Shown here: in pieces, positions 55,251 to 64,000 of the stretch
Layout: every line of letters starts with the position of its first letter
Position numbering within the stretch: the first letter of the stretch is position 1
Assembly: GCA_965243805.1 (NCBI GenBank)
Contig: OZ251577.1
Span: 62,001 to 126,000 of the forward strand
Reading direction: 5' to 3'
From: CATQHQ01 sp965243805
GTDB lineage: Bacteria; Gemmatimonadota; Gemmatimonadetes; Longimicrobiales; Gaopeijiaceae
Length of the DNA: 64,000 bases
Translations under genes and position numbers: made by a program
The notes under the pieces: model-generated
Told to the model about the DNA's origin: nothing
The model's input: the letters and a program-made list of their open reading frames with translations, nothing else
Database searches by the model: none

Positions 55251-56659
55251 GATGCGGCGGGCAGGTCGGCGGCAGGCTCGGGCGGCTGGTCGCCCGGCGC
55301 GGCAGCGGCGCCGGGCGGGTCAGCAGCGGCGCCGGGCAGGTTGGCACCGGGCGGCGCGACTCCGGTCTCGGTCAGCCAGCGGCGGAAGGACTGGTCGGCG
55401 CACTCGGCCATCGCTTGGCGTCGGGCGGCCTTCTTCCTCGGCGCGCCCGGGAGGGGGTCCACGAGTCCCCAGTTGGAGTTCATGGGTTGAAAGTTGGCGG
55501 AATCGGCTTCCCGCAGGTAGCGGCAGAGACCGCCCAGCATCGTGTCGGGGGGCGGGAGAACGGGCTCGGCGCCGGCCAGGATCCGGTCCAGGTTGATCCC
55601 GGCCAGGATCCCCGAGGCGGCCGATTCGGTGTAGCCCTCAACGCCGGTCAGCTGGCCAGCGAAGAGCAGGTCGGGGCGGGCGCTGGGGGCTCCGTACGGC
55701 GCCAGCCGGGCCGGGAAGTTGAGGTACGTGTTGCGGTGGATTGATCCCCAGCGCAGGAAGTCGGCTTGGCCGAGCCCTGGGATCATGGCGAACACTCGTC
55801 GCTGCTCGGCGGTGCGCAGACGGGTCTGGAAGCCCACCATGTTCCACATCTGGCCAGCGCGGTCCTCGCGCCGAAGCTGGACGACGGCGTGGGGGCGCCG
55901 GCCCGTGCGGGGGTCGGCAAGGCCGATCGGCTTCATCGGACCGAAGCGGAGGGTGTCGCGACCTCGGCGCGCCATGACCTCGACGGGAAGGCAGCCCTCG
56001 AAGTAGGGGATGTTTTCCCATTCGTGGCCGGCGTAAACGTCCGCCCCCAAGAGCGCGTCCACGAACGCCGCGTACTCCCGCTCGTTCATGGGGCAGTTCA
56101 GGTAGTCCGCGTCCTCGCCGAAGCGGCCCGCAGCGAAGACGATGCGCCGGTCGAGAGAATCCACGTGGACGATGGGCGCAATCGCGTCGTAGAAGGCCAG
56201 CCCGTCGTCCCCTAGTTCGGCGGCGACGGCGGCGGTCAAGGACGGCGAAGTGAGGGGACCGGTTGCCACCACGGCCGGTCCAGACGGGAGCGACCGGCGT
56301 TCCCGGCGGACCAGGTCGATCCCAGGGCTGGCCGCAACCCGCCGAGAAACGGCCTCGGAGAAGAGGGCGCGGTCCACCGCCAGCGCGGACCCTGCCGGGA
56401 CGCGGCTCTCCCAGGCTGCCTCCAGGAGTACCGAGCCCAGCGCCGCCATCTCGCGCTTCAGCTGGCCGTGGGCGTTGGCCGGGGTCTCGCTCTTGAAGGA
56501 GTTGGTGCAGACGAGCTCCGCCAAGCCGTCGGTCTGGTGGGCCGGCGTGGAGTGGACCGGACGCATCTCCACCAGCTCCACGGTGCGGCCGCGGCGCGCC
56601 AGAGCCACGGCGGCCTCGCAACCGGCAAGGCCCCCGCCGACGACCGTCGCGTCCGGCAC
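55247..56659 (-). CDS. trmFO: tRNA (uracil-54) methyltransferase, folate/FAD-dependent
   Basis: Makes ribothymidine at tRNA position 54 using methylene-THF and FAD. FAD site VVGGGLAGCEAAVALARRG at the N-terminus, CTNSFKSETPANAHGQLKREM, and DALLGADVYAGHEW..., the region with the active-site Cys (GCLPVEVMARRG), plus MVGFQTRLRTAEQRRVF and GYTESAASGILAGIN. 470 aa; the C-terminal 35 residues are an Ala/Pro/Gly repeat tail not needed for the fold. Confidence 0.96.
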   Translation of the reverse strand: MPDATVVGGGLAGCEAAVALARRGRTVELVEMRPVHSTPAHQTDGLAELVCTNSFKSETPANAHGQLKREMAALGSVLLEAAWESRVPAGSALAVDRALFSEAVSRRVAASPGIDLVRRERRSLPSGPAVVATGPLTSPSLTAAVAAELGDDGLAFYDAIAPIVHVDSLDRRIVFAAGRFGEDADYLNCPMNEREYAAFVDALLGADVYAGHEWENIPYFEGCLPVEVMARRGRDTLRFGPMKPIGLADPRTGRRPHAVVQLRREDRAGQMWNMVGFQTRLRTAEQRRVFAMIPGLGQADFLRWGSIHRNTYLNFPARLAPYGAPSARPDLLFAGQLTGVEGYTESAASGILAGINLDRILAGAEPVLPPPDTMLGGLCRYLREADSANFQPMNSNWGLVDPLPGAPRKKAARRQAMAECADQSFRRWLTETGVAPPGANLPGAAADPPGAAAAPGDQPPEPAADLPAAS

Positions 56660-56671
56660 GGCGGGACCGCC

Positions 56672-59353
56672 CTACCGTCGTCGGACGGAAGACCGCCGCT
56701 TGCCACTGGACCGTCGCGGCGGGCGGGACTTCTTGCGTTGAGCGGCGGCGGCAAGCAGCTCGAGAGCCTGCTCCACCGTCGTCTCCATGGGGTCCCTGTC
56801 CTTGGGGATGTTCGCGTTGAGCTTGCCGTCGGTCACGTAGGGACCCCAGCGGCCCTCCAGCAGCCGCAGCTCGGCGCCCGAGTCGGGGTGAACGCCCACG
56901 ACCTTGATGGCCTTCGTTGTCCTGCGACGAGCGGGCTTCTTCTTGGCCAGCAGCGACAGCGCCTCGTCCAGCTCGACCGTGAAGATGCGGTCGACCGACT
57001 CCAGATCGCGGTACTCGCCGTTCCTGCCGACGTAGGGGCCGTACCGCCCAAGGCCGGCAACCACATCGCTGCCGGACTCCGGGTCCTTGCCCAGCGTGCG
57101 CGGGAGGGCGAGGAGCTTGAGCGCGTACTCCAGCGTCGCGTCGGCGGGGGCGACCTCGTCGGGCAGACTGACCCGGCGGGGCTTGGCCTTCCCGCTCTTC
57201 CGCCCATGGCCGAGCTGCACGTAGGGGCCGTAGGGACCGGCGCGGACGAGGACGGGCATTCCGGTGCCCGGGTCGTCGCCGAGGACTCGGTCGGACTGGG
57301 CGCGCTCGGCCAAGAGCTCGACGGCGCGCTCCGGGGTCAGCTCGTCGATGAGCATCTCGGCGGGGACGGTGGCTCGCGCGGCGTCCCTGCCCGTGCCCCT
57401 CTCCACGTACACCGCGTTGCGTCCGATGCGCACTCGGATCGGGGCACCGGTTTCCCGATCGGTCCCCACCGGCACCGAGGGAAAGTCGATCTCCGGCAGC
57501 ACCTCGGCGATGCGACGCACCAGCCCTGGGCGCTCCGCCTCGCCGTTGTAGAAGGCGTCCAAGAAGCGGCGGGACTCGGCGTCGCCAGCCGCAATGTCGT
57601 CCAGCGCGTCCTCCATGCGCGCGGTGAAGCGAAGGTCCACGTACGTCCCGAAGTGGGAGCGGAGGAGTCGGGTCACCGCCATGCCGACGTAGGTGGGCAC
57701 GAGGCTGCCGTTCTTCTTCCGCACGTAGTCTCGATCCTGAATGGTGGAGATGGTGGGCGTGTACGTGGACGGGCGGCCGATTCCCTCTTCCTCCAGCTTC
57801 TTGACCAGGGAGGCTTCCGTGTAGCGAGGCGGCGGCTTGGTTTCGCGGCGGTTGGGTTCGACGGATCGCACGAGGGCGGCAGCGTCCGGCGGGTCGTGGG
57901 CGGGTCCGGCCCGGCCGTCCAGCACGGTGTCGCCTTCCTGCAGGGGCGGCAGGAGCTGGTCCTTGCGGCGGTCGCCGTAGACCTTGAGGAAGCCGGGGAA
58001 GCGCAGCACGGACCCTGTGGAGCGAAAGACGTGGACGACCTGGTCGAGAGTCGCGTGGAGGTTCGCCGTGGTGCGGTCGATCTGGGCGTCGGCCATCTGG
58101 GAGGCGACCGCGCGGCTCCAGATCAGCCGGTAGAGCGCAAGCTCGTCCTTGTCCAGGAAGGACGCGATGCGGTCCGGGGCGCGGGCGATCTCGGTGGGCC
58201 GAATGGCCTCGTGGGCCTCCTGGGCCGACTTGGCCTTGGTGCGGTAGCGGCGGGGGCCCTTGTGGTAGTCGTCGCCGAAGGTGCGGCGGATGTAGCGTCC
58301 GGCGTCGGCCAGCGCCTTGGCGGAGAGGGTCACCGAGTCGGTCCGCATGTAGGTGATCAGCCCTTCGCGCTCGCCGCCCCCTAGCTCCACGCCTTCGTAG
58401 AGGCGCTGGGCAAGGCGCATCGTCCTGCTCGGCGAGAAGCGGAGGCGGTTGCTGGCGGCCTGCTGGAGGGTCGAGGTCGTGAACGGCGGCGCCGGGCGCT
58501 GGCGGGCAGCTTTGCGCTCCACCGACGCGACGCGCCACGGGCAGACATCAGGGGCGGCTTTGGCGATTTCGGTGGCGGCCTTCTCGTCCAGCACGATCGC
58601 CTTGGAGGCGGAAAGCCGCTCCCCCGTGGTGGGGTCGAAGTCCTTGCTGGTGGCGACCCGGGCGTCGCCCACCCGCACCAGCGTCGCGGCGAACTCCTGT
58701 CCGCCTCCCTGTCCGCCTCCCTCCAGGGCAACCGCCACGTGCCAGTACGCCGACGCCTTGAAGCTCTGCCGCTCCTCCTCCCGGTCCACGACCAGACGAA
58801 GCGCCACGCTCTGGACGCGGCCGGCACTGAGCTTGGTGCGAACCTTCTTCCACAGCACCGGCGACAGGCTGTAGCCGAAGAGGCGGTCCAGGACCCGTCG
58901 CGCCTCCTGGGCCTGAACCAGGCGACGGTTCACCTGCCGGGGGTTGGCCAGGGCCTCTTCGATCGCCGGCTTGGTGATCTCGTGGAAGGCGATGCGCCTG
59001 ACCGGAACCGAGCGCTTGGGGTTGAGGACTTCCAGCAGGTGCCAGCTAATCGACTCGCCTTCCCTGTCCTCGTCGGTGGCCAGCAGCACTTCGTCCGCGC
59101 GGGACATCAGCTGGCTCAGCTCGCGAATCCGCTTCTTGCTCTCCGGGGGCACGATGTAGATGGGCTTGAAGCCCCGTTCCGTGTCCACCGCCAGGGCGGC
59201 CCACGGCTTGTCGCGCACAGCCTTGGGAAGCTCGCGGGCGGACCGGGGCAGGTCGCGCACATGTCCATAGGACGCTTCGACCTGGTACTCCCGGCCGAGG
59301 AACTTCGAGATCGTCTTCGCCTTGGCCGGCGACTCCACGATTACCAGCTTCAC
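56672..59353 (-). CDS. topA: DNA topoisomerase I
   Basis: Type IA topoisomerase relaxing negative supercoils (893 aa). TOPRIM domain near the N-terminus (LVIVESPAKAKTISKFLG, TDEDREGESISWHLLEVL), active-site Tyr in GLITYMRTDSV, and C-terminal GPYVQLG-type repeats in place of zinc fingers (RAGPYGPYVQLG, GLGRYGPYVGRNGEYRDLES, RWGPYVTDGKLNANIPK). A short Gly/Gln repeat (12-bp DNA unit, about 58699-58722) lies in one loop. GTG start overlaps the aroK stop. Confidence 0.97.
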   Translation of the reverse strand: MKLVIVESPAKAKTISKFLGREYQVEASYGHVRDLPRSARELPKAVRDKPWAALAVDTERGFKPIYIVPPESKKRIRELSQLMSRADEVLLATDEDREGESISWHLLEVLNPKRSVPVRRIAFHEITKPAIEEALANPRQVNRRLVQAQEARRVLDRLFGYSLSPVLWKKVRTKLSAGRVQSVALRLVVDREEERQSFKASAYWHVAVALEGGGQGGGQEFAATLVRVGDARVATSKDFDPTTGERLSASKAIVLDEKAATEIAKAAPDVCPWRVASVERKAARQRPAPPFTTSTLQQAASNRLRFSPSRTMRLAQRLYEGVELGGGEREGLITYMRTDSVTLSAKALADAGRYIRRTFGDDYHKGPRRYRTKAKSAQEAHEAIRPTEIARAPDRIASFLDKDELALYRLIWSRAVASQMADAQIDRTTANLHATLDQVVHVFRSTGSVLRFPGFLKVYGDRRKDQLLPPLQEGDTVLDGRAGPAHDPPDAAALVRSVEPNRRETKPPPRYTEASLVKKLEEEGIGRPSTYTPTISTIQDRDYVRKKNGSLVPTYVGMAVTRLLRSHFGTYVDLRFTARMEDALDDIAAGDAESRRFLDAFYNGEAERPGLVRRIAEVLPEIDFPSVPVGTDRETGAPIRVRIGRNAVYVERGTGRDAARATVPAEMLIDELTPERAVELLAERAQSDRVLGDDPGTGMPVLVRAGPYGPYVQLGHGRKSGKAKPRRVSLPDEVAPADATLEYALKLLALPRTLGKDPESGSDVVAGLGRYGPYVGRNGEYRDLESVDRIFTVELDEALSLLAKKKPARRRTTKAIKVVGVHPDSGAELRLLEGRWGPYVTDGKLNANIPKDRDPMETTVEQALELLAAAAQRKKSRPPRRSSGKRRSSVRRR

Positions 59354-59967
59354 GCCGTCTTTTCCCTGCCGTCTTGTTCGTTGTGGTTGCGTTTTGCGTC
59401 GCCGGAGCCCACGGGGGCAAGGCCGGTTCTCTCGAGAACCTCCAGAGCCACTTCTTCGGGCGACCTTCCTTCGGTGTCGATTCTAATGTCGCTCAATGCA
59501 TAGTGGGGAGTCCGCTCTGCCAGAAGGGCCTCCGCCGCCGCCAGGGGGTTGGGAACATCGTCCAGCAGAGGGCGGGAGGCGCCCGACGCCGCGATCCGCG
59601 CCAGGGCGGTGGCCGGGCGGACCTGAAGCCAGACCGTGCAGGCGATGTCCCGCACTCGGCCGACGCGGCCCGGCACCGAGGCCCATCCCCCGCCGGCGGC
59701 GACCACGACCCGATCCAGGGCCAGCGCCCTCCTTCCGGCCTCCGCCTCCATCCGGCGGAAGCTCGCCAAGCCTTGGCTTCGAATGACTTCCGGCACCGGG
59801 GTCCCCGCGTGCCGCGCTACCTCGTCGTCCATGTCCACGAACTTCCATCCCAGCGCACGGGCGACCAGGGCTCCGGTGGTGGACTTGCCGGCGCCCATGA
59901 AGCCGATCAGCACTAGGCGGGACGGCCGGGAGGGCGGCAACGGACCCGGCGGACGGCCCGGCCTCAC
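59350..59967 (-). CDS. aroK: shikimate kinase
   Basis: Phosphorylates shikimate at the 3-hydroxyl in the aromatic pathway (205 aa). Walker A in LIGFMGAGKSTTGALVARAL, shikimate site FVDMDDEVARHAG, GLASFRRMEAEAGRRAL, VVAAGGGWASV and lid RIAASGASRPLL. GTG start 59967 overlaps the aroC stop (GTGA). The N-terminus before the Walker A is about 15 residues of Pro/Arg-rich leader. Confidence 0.95.
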   Translation of the reverse strand: MRPGRPPGPLPPSRPSRLVLIGFMGAGKSTTGALVARALGWKFVDMDDEVARHAGTPVPEVIRSQGLASFRRMEAEAGRRALALDRVVVAAGGGWASVPGRVGRVRDIACTVWLQVRPATALARIAASGASRPLLDDVPNPLAAAEALLAERTPHYALSDIRIDTEGRSPEEVALEVLERTGLAPVGSGDAKRNHNEQDGREKTA

Positions 59968-61196
59968 GGTGCCTCCTGGCCTCGTTCGCCGAAGCCCCGC
60001 GCGGCCAGTCGCTCCACGTAGCCGTCCAGGTTGCGGCGGAGCTCCGAGAGCGAATCCCCGCCGAACTTCTCCAGGAGGGCATCGGCGGCCACGAGGGCGA
60101 CCATGGCTTCGGCCACCACGGCGGCAGCGGGCACTGCGCACACGTCGCTCCGCTCCACGGCGGCCTCCCGGACGCTGCCGTCTCGCAGGTCCACGCTGGG
60201 GAGCCGCTTCCGCAACAGAGTAGAGATGGGCTTCATGGCGCCGCGAACCACCAGCGGTCCGCCGGTGGTGATCCCCCCTTCCAGCCCTCCGGCCCGGTTG
60301 CGCGCCCGCCCGAAGCCGCCGGCCAGGGCGTCGGTCTCGTCGCGAACGATGGCGTCGTGGACGCGGGAGCCGGGCCGGGCCGCGTTCTCGAAGGCCGGAC
60401 CGATCTCGACGCCCTTCACGGCGTGAACCGACATGACGGCCTGGGCAAGGCGCCCGTCCAGCTTGCGGTCCCACGACACGTAGCTCCCGAGGCCCACGGG
60501 CAGGCCGCGCACTACGACCTCGAAGCAGCCTCCCAGCGTGTCGCCGGCTTGGCGGGCCTCGTCGATCGCCTCGATCATGGCGGGGCCGGCTGCCGGGTCG
60601 AGGGTGCGCACAGGGGAGGCGTCGGCCGCAGCGTTCAGGTCGTGGGGCAGAGACGGGGGCACCTGGGCCTCCACGGGGCCGATCCGCGTGACGTGGCTGC
60701 CCACCACGGCGCCGAACACCCCCAGAAGGGCCTTCGCCACGGCACCGCAGGCGACCCGGGCGGCGGTCTCGCGGGCGGAGGCCCGTTCCAGGATGTCGCG
60801 TGCGTCTCGGCGGTCGTACTTCAGGACGCCGGCCAAGTCGGCGTGGCCCGGCCTTGGGAGGTACACGGGTCGAAGGGCCTTGGGGTTGCCCTCCGGGTCC
60901 GGCGGGCCATGCGCCATCGCCGTGGTCCAGTTCTTCCAGTCCCGGTTCCACACCAGCATCGAGATCGGCGAGCCCAGCGTCTCGCCCAGACGGAGGCCCG
61001 AGACCACCTCTGCCCGATCCGACTCGATCTGCATCCTCCGTCCCCGTCCGTAGCCGCCCTGGCGTCGCCGCAGCTCCGGGTCGATGTGTACCTCGGGGTC
61101 CAGCCGAAGGCCGGCGGGGACGCCCTCGACCACCGCGACCAGTCCCCGACCATGGGACTCGCCGGCGGTGTGGAAGGACAGGCGTGTGAAAGGCAT
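59964..61196 (-). CDS. aroC: chorismate synthase
   Basis: FMN-dependent step making chorismate from EPSP (410 aa from ATG 61196). Start at PFTRLSFHTAGESHGRGLVA is the family N-terminus; upstream in-frame codons would add 60 non-homologous residues. Further motifs: RRRQGGYGRGRRM, SGLRLGETLGSPI, GHADLAGVLKY, RASARETAARVACGAVAK, GGLEGGITTGGPLVVRGAMKPIST (in two 20-residue halves). Adjacent aroK forms a shikimate-pathway pair next to the pil genes, a frequent association. Confidence 0.96.
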   Translation of the reverse strand: MPFTRLSFHTAGESHGRGLVAVVEGVPAGLRLDPEVHIDPELRRRQGGYGRGRRMQIESDRAEVVSGLRLGETLGSPISMLVWNRDWKNWTTAMAHGPPDPEGNPKALRPVYLPRPGHADLAGVLKYDRRDARDILERASARETAARVACGAVAKALLGVFGAVVGSHVTRIGPVEAQVPPSLPHDLNAAADASPVRTLDPAAGPAMIEAIDEARQAGDTLGGCFEVVVRGLPVGLGSYVSWDRKLDGRLAQAVMSVHAVKGVEIGPAFENAARPGSRVHDAIVRDETDALAGGFGRARNRAGGLEGGITTGGPLVVRGAMKPISTLLRKRLPSVDLRDGSVREAAVERSDVCAVPAAAVVAEAMVALVAADALLEKFGGDSLSELRRNLDGYVERLAARGFGERGQEAP

Positions 61197-61400
61197 GGGC
61201 GAACCGTCGGAGCCCCCGGTCTTGGATGCGGGGGTGCGCGCAGGATGAACGCGGGCCGTAGGCGGGGAGGGAAACGCGGGAGCCGGGATGTCGGGCGGGG
61301 CGTCCATAGATAGCCAAGGGACGGGTTGCGGGGAAGCCGCCCAGGCGGGTCGGGCCAGCCGGCAGGCCCCGAGCACCGGCGCCTGCGGTAGCGGTTCGGG

Positions 61401-62849
61401 CTACGGCGGCGTTGCAGGCGGAACCCCACGAACAATCGTCGGCGTCACCAGGATCAGCAGGTCTCGTTGAATCCGGGACTCCCTGGTCGTGCGGAAGAGG
61501 GCGCCGACGATAGGCAGGTCCATGAGCAGGGGAACTCCAGAGCGGGCGTGGCCAGTCTCCTCCACGGTCAGGCCACCGATCACCACGGTCTCGCCGTCGC
61601 GCACCAGCAGTTGGGACTCGGCCTTCTGGCGCCGGAAGACAAGTCCCACATCCGACGGTCCCAAGTCGGCGGACGAGCGCTCGGCTGCCAGCTTCAGCAG
61701 GATGTCGTCGTCGCCCGCAACCCGGGGCGTCACCTCCAAGATGACCCCCGTCTCCTTGTAGTCCACGGTGGCCACGGGTCCCGAGTTGCGGCTCCGCCCC
61801 TCCCCTTCTGCGCCGCTTTGAGCGCCCGCGTCCACCACCCGCACCGGCGTCTCTTCGCCGACCACGATCTTGGCAGTGCGGTTGTCCAGGACCCTGACCG
61901 ACGGCCGGGCCTCCACTTCGGTCAGCTGAACCGACTTCAGCGCGTCTAGGAAGGCGACCAGCGTGCTCCGTCCCAGCACCAACGAGCCCAGAAGCGTCAG
62001 AGTAGGCTTCGGCACTCGGTCGAGTGCGTTCCCCAGTGCGGCCAGCGAGGAGCCCCCCAAGGAGACGACGTTCGTGCCTCGCGGCACCTGCTCGCCGGGA
62101 AGCTCAATGACGCCGTCCCCGTCCTTGTCGGCGATGCCCGGCGTCAGGAAGTTGAGCTGGTTGCCGCTCAGGTCCTTGAGGTCGTAGGTGACGCCGAGCC
62201 CTTCCATTCCCGTGCGGTTGACGAACACGATCTTGGCGGCGATGTCCACCTGCGGCGACCGAACGTCCAGCGCCGCGACCAAGCTCTCGACGGCGTCCAG
62301 GACCCGAGGGACGTCGGTTACCACCACGGCGTTGGCGGCCTGGGTGACGGACGCCCGCCCTCGGTCGCTCAACAGCGCGGCGATCGGGTCGAGCAGCTCG
62401 CCGGCTGCCGCATAGCTGGCCCGAAACGCGCGGGTCTGCAGGGGCAGCACCGTCTCTCGGTCGAAGAGGTTGCGGGCGTCGTCCACGCGGATGATGCCGC
62501 TCTCCAGCTCCCGAGCCACGAGGCCGTGGGCTTCCAGCAGGACATGGAACGCCACATCCCAGGGCTGGTCCCGGATCTCGGCGGACACCACTCCCTCCAC
62601 GCCGGAGCCGGGCACGATCGACCGTTCGGCGAACTCGGCGAAGGTGAAGAGGACGTCCTGGATCGGGGCGGAGGCGAAGGAGACGGTGACGAGGGGCCGG
62701 GCTTCCTGGGCTGGCGGAGCATCCGGGGTTGGCAGGGTGTCCTGGATTGGCGGCGCGTCTTGCGCCAGCAACGTGGCGGGAGTGCCGGCCAGCACTCCGA
62801 CAGCACCCAGCACTCCGACCGCTCCCGCGGCACTCATGAGCCGCCTCAC
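61401..62849 (-). CDS. pilQ: type IV pilus secretin PilQ (short form)
   Basis: Outer-membrane ring through which the pilus passes (482 aa). Signal peptide (GAVGVLAGTPATLLAQ), STN/N0-type domain (VSFASAPIQDVLFTFAEFAE), one N1/KH-like ring domain, and the secretin pore domain with VEARPSVRVLDNRTAKIVVG and the end motif SGVPLLMDLPIVGALFR. No AMIN domain, so it is shorter than the Pseudomonas form. GTG start overlaps the pilP stop. Confidence 0.93.
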   Translation of the reverse strand: MRRLMSAAGAVGVLGAVGVLAGTPATLLAQDAPPIQDTLPTPDAPPAQEARPLVTVSFASAPIQDVLFTFAEFAERSIVPGSGVEGVVSAEIRDQPWDVAFHVLLEAHGLVARELESGIIRVDDARNLFDRETVLPLQTRAFRASYAAAGELLDPIAALLSDRGRASVTQAANAVVVTDVPRVLDAVESLVAALDVRSPQVDIAAKIVFVNRTGMEGLGVTYDLKDLSGNQLNFLTPGIADKDGDGVIELPGEQVPRGTNVVSLGGSSLAALGNALDRVPKPTLTLLGSLVLGRSTLVAFLDALKSVQLTEVEARPSVRVLDNRTAKIVVGEETPVRVVDAGAQSGAEGEGRSRNSGPVATVDYKETGVILEVTPRVAGDDDILLKLAAERSSADLGPSDVGLVFRRQKAESQLLVRDGETVVIGGLTVEETGHARSGVPLLMDLPIVGALFRTTRESRIQRDLLILVTPTIVRGVPPATPP

Positions 62850-63412
62850 GAACCGTCTCCGGCGGCTCTGCTCGGCGTTGCTCTGCTCGGCGTCCTGCGC
62901 GGCAGCGTGAGCTCTGCGAACCGCTCCCGTTGGCCGGGCTCTCGCACCGCCACCACGGCCCGGTCCGCGCCGACCTCCACAACGCGCAAGCTTCCGACCT
63001 GTTCGCCGAGGCGGAGGCGGACCGCGTGCGTGCCAGCACCTGTCGCGCTGTGGCCGGCTCCTCCGCCGGTCGCTGCCAGAAGCACAACGGCACGGGTCGG
63101 GTCGGTGGCCCGGCTCGGGTCGGTGGCGCGGACGATTCCCAGAAGCACTAGGCCCGTTGGTTGGACGGCAGTCGCGGATTCGGTCGGGGGATTGAAGGGG
63201 TTCCGTCCCCGTGACGCAGCGTAGACGAAGAAGTCTCGCTCGAAGGCCAGGGGGCCACGAGGCGTCTGGAGCGGCGGCATAGGGTCCACCTCGGCCGCGC
63301 GTCCGGGCGTCTCCTGTCCCGTGGCAGAGCCGATCCCCGCACCCAGCATCGCTGCAGCAAGCACAGCCGCTGCCAATGGTCTCATGTCGGCCAGCTTCCT
63401 CTCGGTCCTCAT
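62846..63412 (-). CDS. pilP: type IV pilus assembly protein PilP
   Basis: Periplasmic link between the inner-membrane PilN/PilO and PilQ (188 aa). A hydrophobic N-terminal segment (LAAAVLAAAMLGAGIGSATG) is a signal or anchor; then FFVYAASRGRNPFNPP, the PilP-type opening, and a beta domain (TGLVLLGIVRATD ... RLRLGEQVGSLRVVEV). A repeated RATDP unit (tandem 18-21 bp) interrupts the domain. Between pilO and pilQ as usual. Confidence 0.85.
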   Translation of the reverse strand: MRTERKLADMRPLAAAVLAAAMLGAGIGSATGQETPGRAAEVDPMPPLQTPRGPLAFERDFFVYAASRGRNPFNPPTESATAVQPTGLVLLGIVRATDPSRATDPTRAVVLLAATGGGAGHSATGAGTHAVRLRLGEQVGSLRVVEVGADRAVVAVREPGQRERFAELTLPRRTPSRATPSRAAGDGS

Positions 63413-63413
63413 C

Positions 63414-64000
63414 TCAGCCTCCTCTTGAGTAGGTACGGATATGGAAGGTGGCCACGACCCGTCCGCCGCTTATGGAGTCGGGGCCGCTTGTGGGGTCGAG
63501 GCCGCTTTCGGGATCGGGCGCCAGTGCGATATCGGGCGCCGGCGCGATGTAGAGGTCCGTGGGGGCGACGAGCCTTTCCAGCGACGCGATCGCGGTCATG
63601 AAGGAGCCCACTTGGTGGTAACCGCCCACGACCTGCAGCTCGTAGCTGCGTCGGCGGTAGAACTCGCCTGGCTCCGGAGGCTCTGGACGCATCGCCGCCA
63701 CGTCCACGCCGGCGCGACGCTCCTCTGCCGAGACGGCCTCCAACAGGGCCGGCACCTCTTCGTCGGCGGGTATCAGCCTCTCCAGCCGAGCGATGTGGTC
63801 TTCGTACAGCCTCAGCCTTCGCTCCAGCGCTTCCGGTCCGTCCGCCGTCGCCGCGTCGGCTTGCCGGTTCTTCTTCTTCAACTCGGCCAGCCGCAGCCTT
63901 GCGGCGTCCGCTTCGCGCTGGGCGGGGGCGTATACGTAGTAGTGGACGGCGTAGGCCGAGCACAGGGCCAGGACCGCCGCGAGGACCGCGTTCCTGCGCC
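63414..64000 (-). CDS. pilO: type IV pilus assembly protein PilO (cut by window edge)
   Basis: Inner-membrane pilus protein; about 195 residues visible, the N-terminus is off the right edge. A membrane helix (AVLAAVLALCSAYAVHYYVY) is followed by a coiled coil (EADAARLRLAELKKKNRQ) and the ferredoxin-like domain typical of PilO (YELQVVGGYHQVGSFMTAI, LVAPTDLYIAP). A TTG at 63881 could be mistaken for the start, but the helix upstream is in frame. A Asp/Pro/Ser-rich repeat sits near the C-terminus. Confidence 0.88.
   Translation of the reverse strand, partial: RRNAVLAAVLALCSAYAVHYYVYAPAQREADAARLRLAELKKKNRQADAATADGPEALERRLRLYEDHIARLERLIPADEEVPALLEAVSAEERRAGVDVAAMRPEPPEPGEFYRRRSYELQVVGGYHQVGSFMTAIASLERLVAPTDLYIAPAPDIALAPDPESGLDPTSGPDSISGGRVVATFHIRTYSRGG

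Noticed and set aside
63414..63881. TTG 63881 as the true pilO start
   Set aside because: The frame is open upstream and encodes the expected membrane helix and coiled coil of PilO to the window edge.

Overview
The window is high-GC (roughly two-thirds G+C by eye) bacterial chromosome, almost fully coding, from a Gram-negative (diderm) organism. This is shown by two RND permeases with adaptor and TolC, a PilQ secretin, an OMP-like beta-barrel and heptose phosphatase GmhB. Several secreted propeller proteins with a GxGPGEF-type motif, a lipoprotein that opens with GGPEDRMPP after its lipid cysteine, and the order topA-trmFO-xerC-hslV-hslU suggest a Gemmatimonadota-like lineage. That assignment is inference; no rRNA is present.

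Layout. 0-7.3 kb: efflux operon (adaptor, TolC, two RND permeases), minus strand. 7.5-27.5 kb: a long minus-strand run with trmH, prepilin peptidase, an ALDH7-type dehydrogenase, a small membrane protein, a FAH-family hydrolase, a TonB-like protein, valS, an Ig-like lipoprotein, selA, gmhB, a propeller protein, an IscA/ErpA-type protein, a metallo-hydrolase, purN, purH, tRNA-Ser(UGA), ispG and a second propeller protein. 27.6-33 kb: an accessory stretch with a giant LRR lipoprotein carrying an internal 741-bp duplication, thiD, a truncated AbiEii-type fragment and a cytochrome P450 with an unusual I-helix. 32.9-36 kb: purine nucleoside phosphorylase, a nucleoside transporter and a lipoprotein, minus strand.

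36-54 kb is a proteostasis district: dnaK, a DegP-type protease, tRNA-Leu(UAG), tig, clpP, clpX, lon and engB on the plus strand, and (further right, minus strand) hslV and hslU. The last gene of the minus-strand run encodes a sigma54 activator with an intact GAFTGA loop and no recognisable phospho-acceptor. The dnaK upstream region has a textbook -24/-12 sigma54 promoter preceded by three identical 7-3-7 palindromes spaced exactly 42 bp. Together these suggest sigma54 control of DnaK, the most interesting observation here. 54-64 kb: xerC, trmFO, topA, aroK, aroC and the type IV pilus genes pilQ, pilP and pilO (cut by the right edge), all minus strand.

Genes are tightly packed: at least 16 junctions are 4-base stop/start overlaps (ATGA, GTGA or TTGA). 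Short tandem duplications, mostly multiples of three in coding DNA, recur in linkers of housekeeping genes. Trigger factor has no stop codon at its expected end, and its frame stays open through all of clpP.
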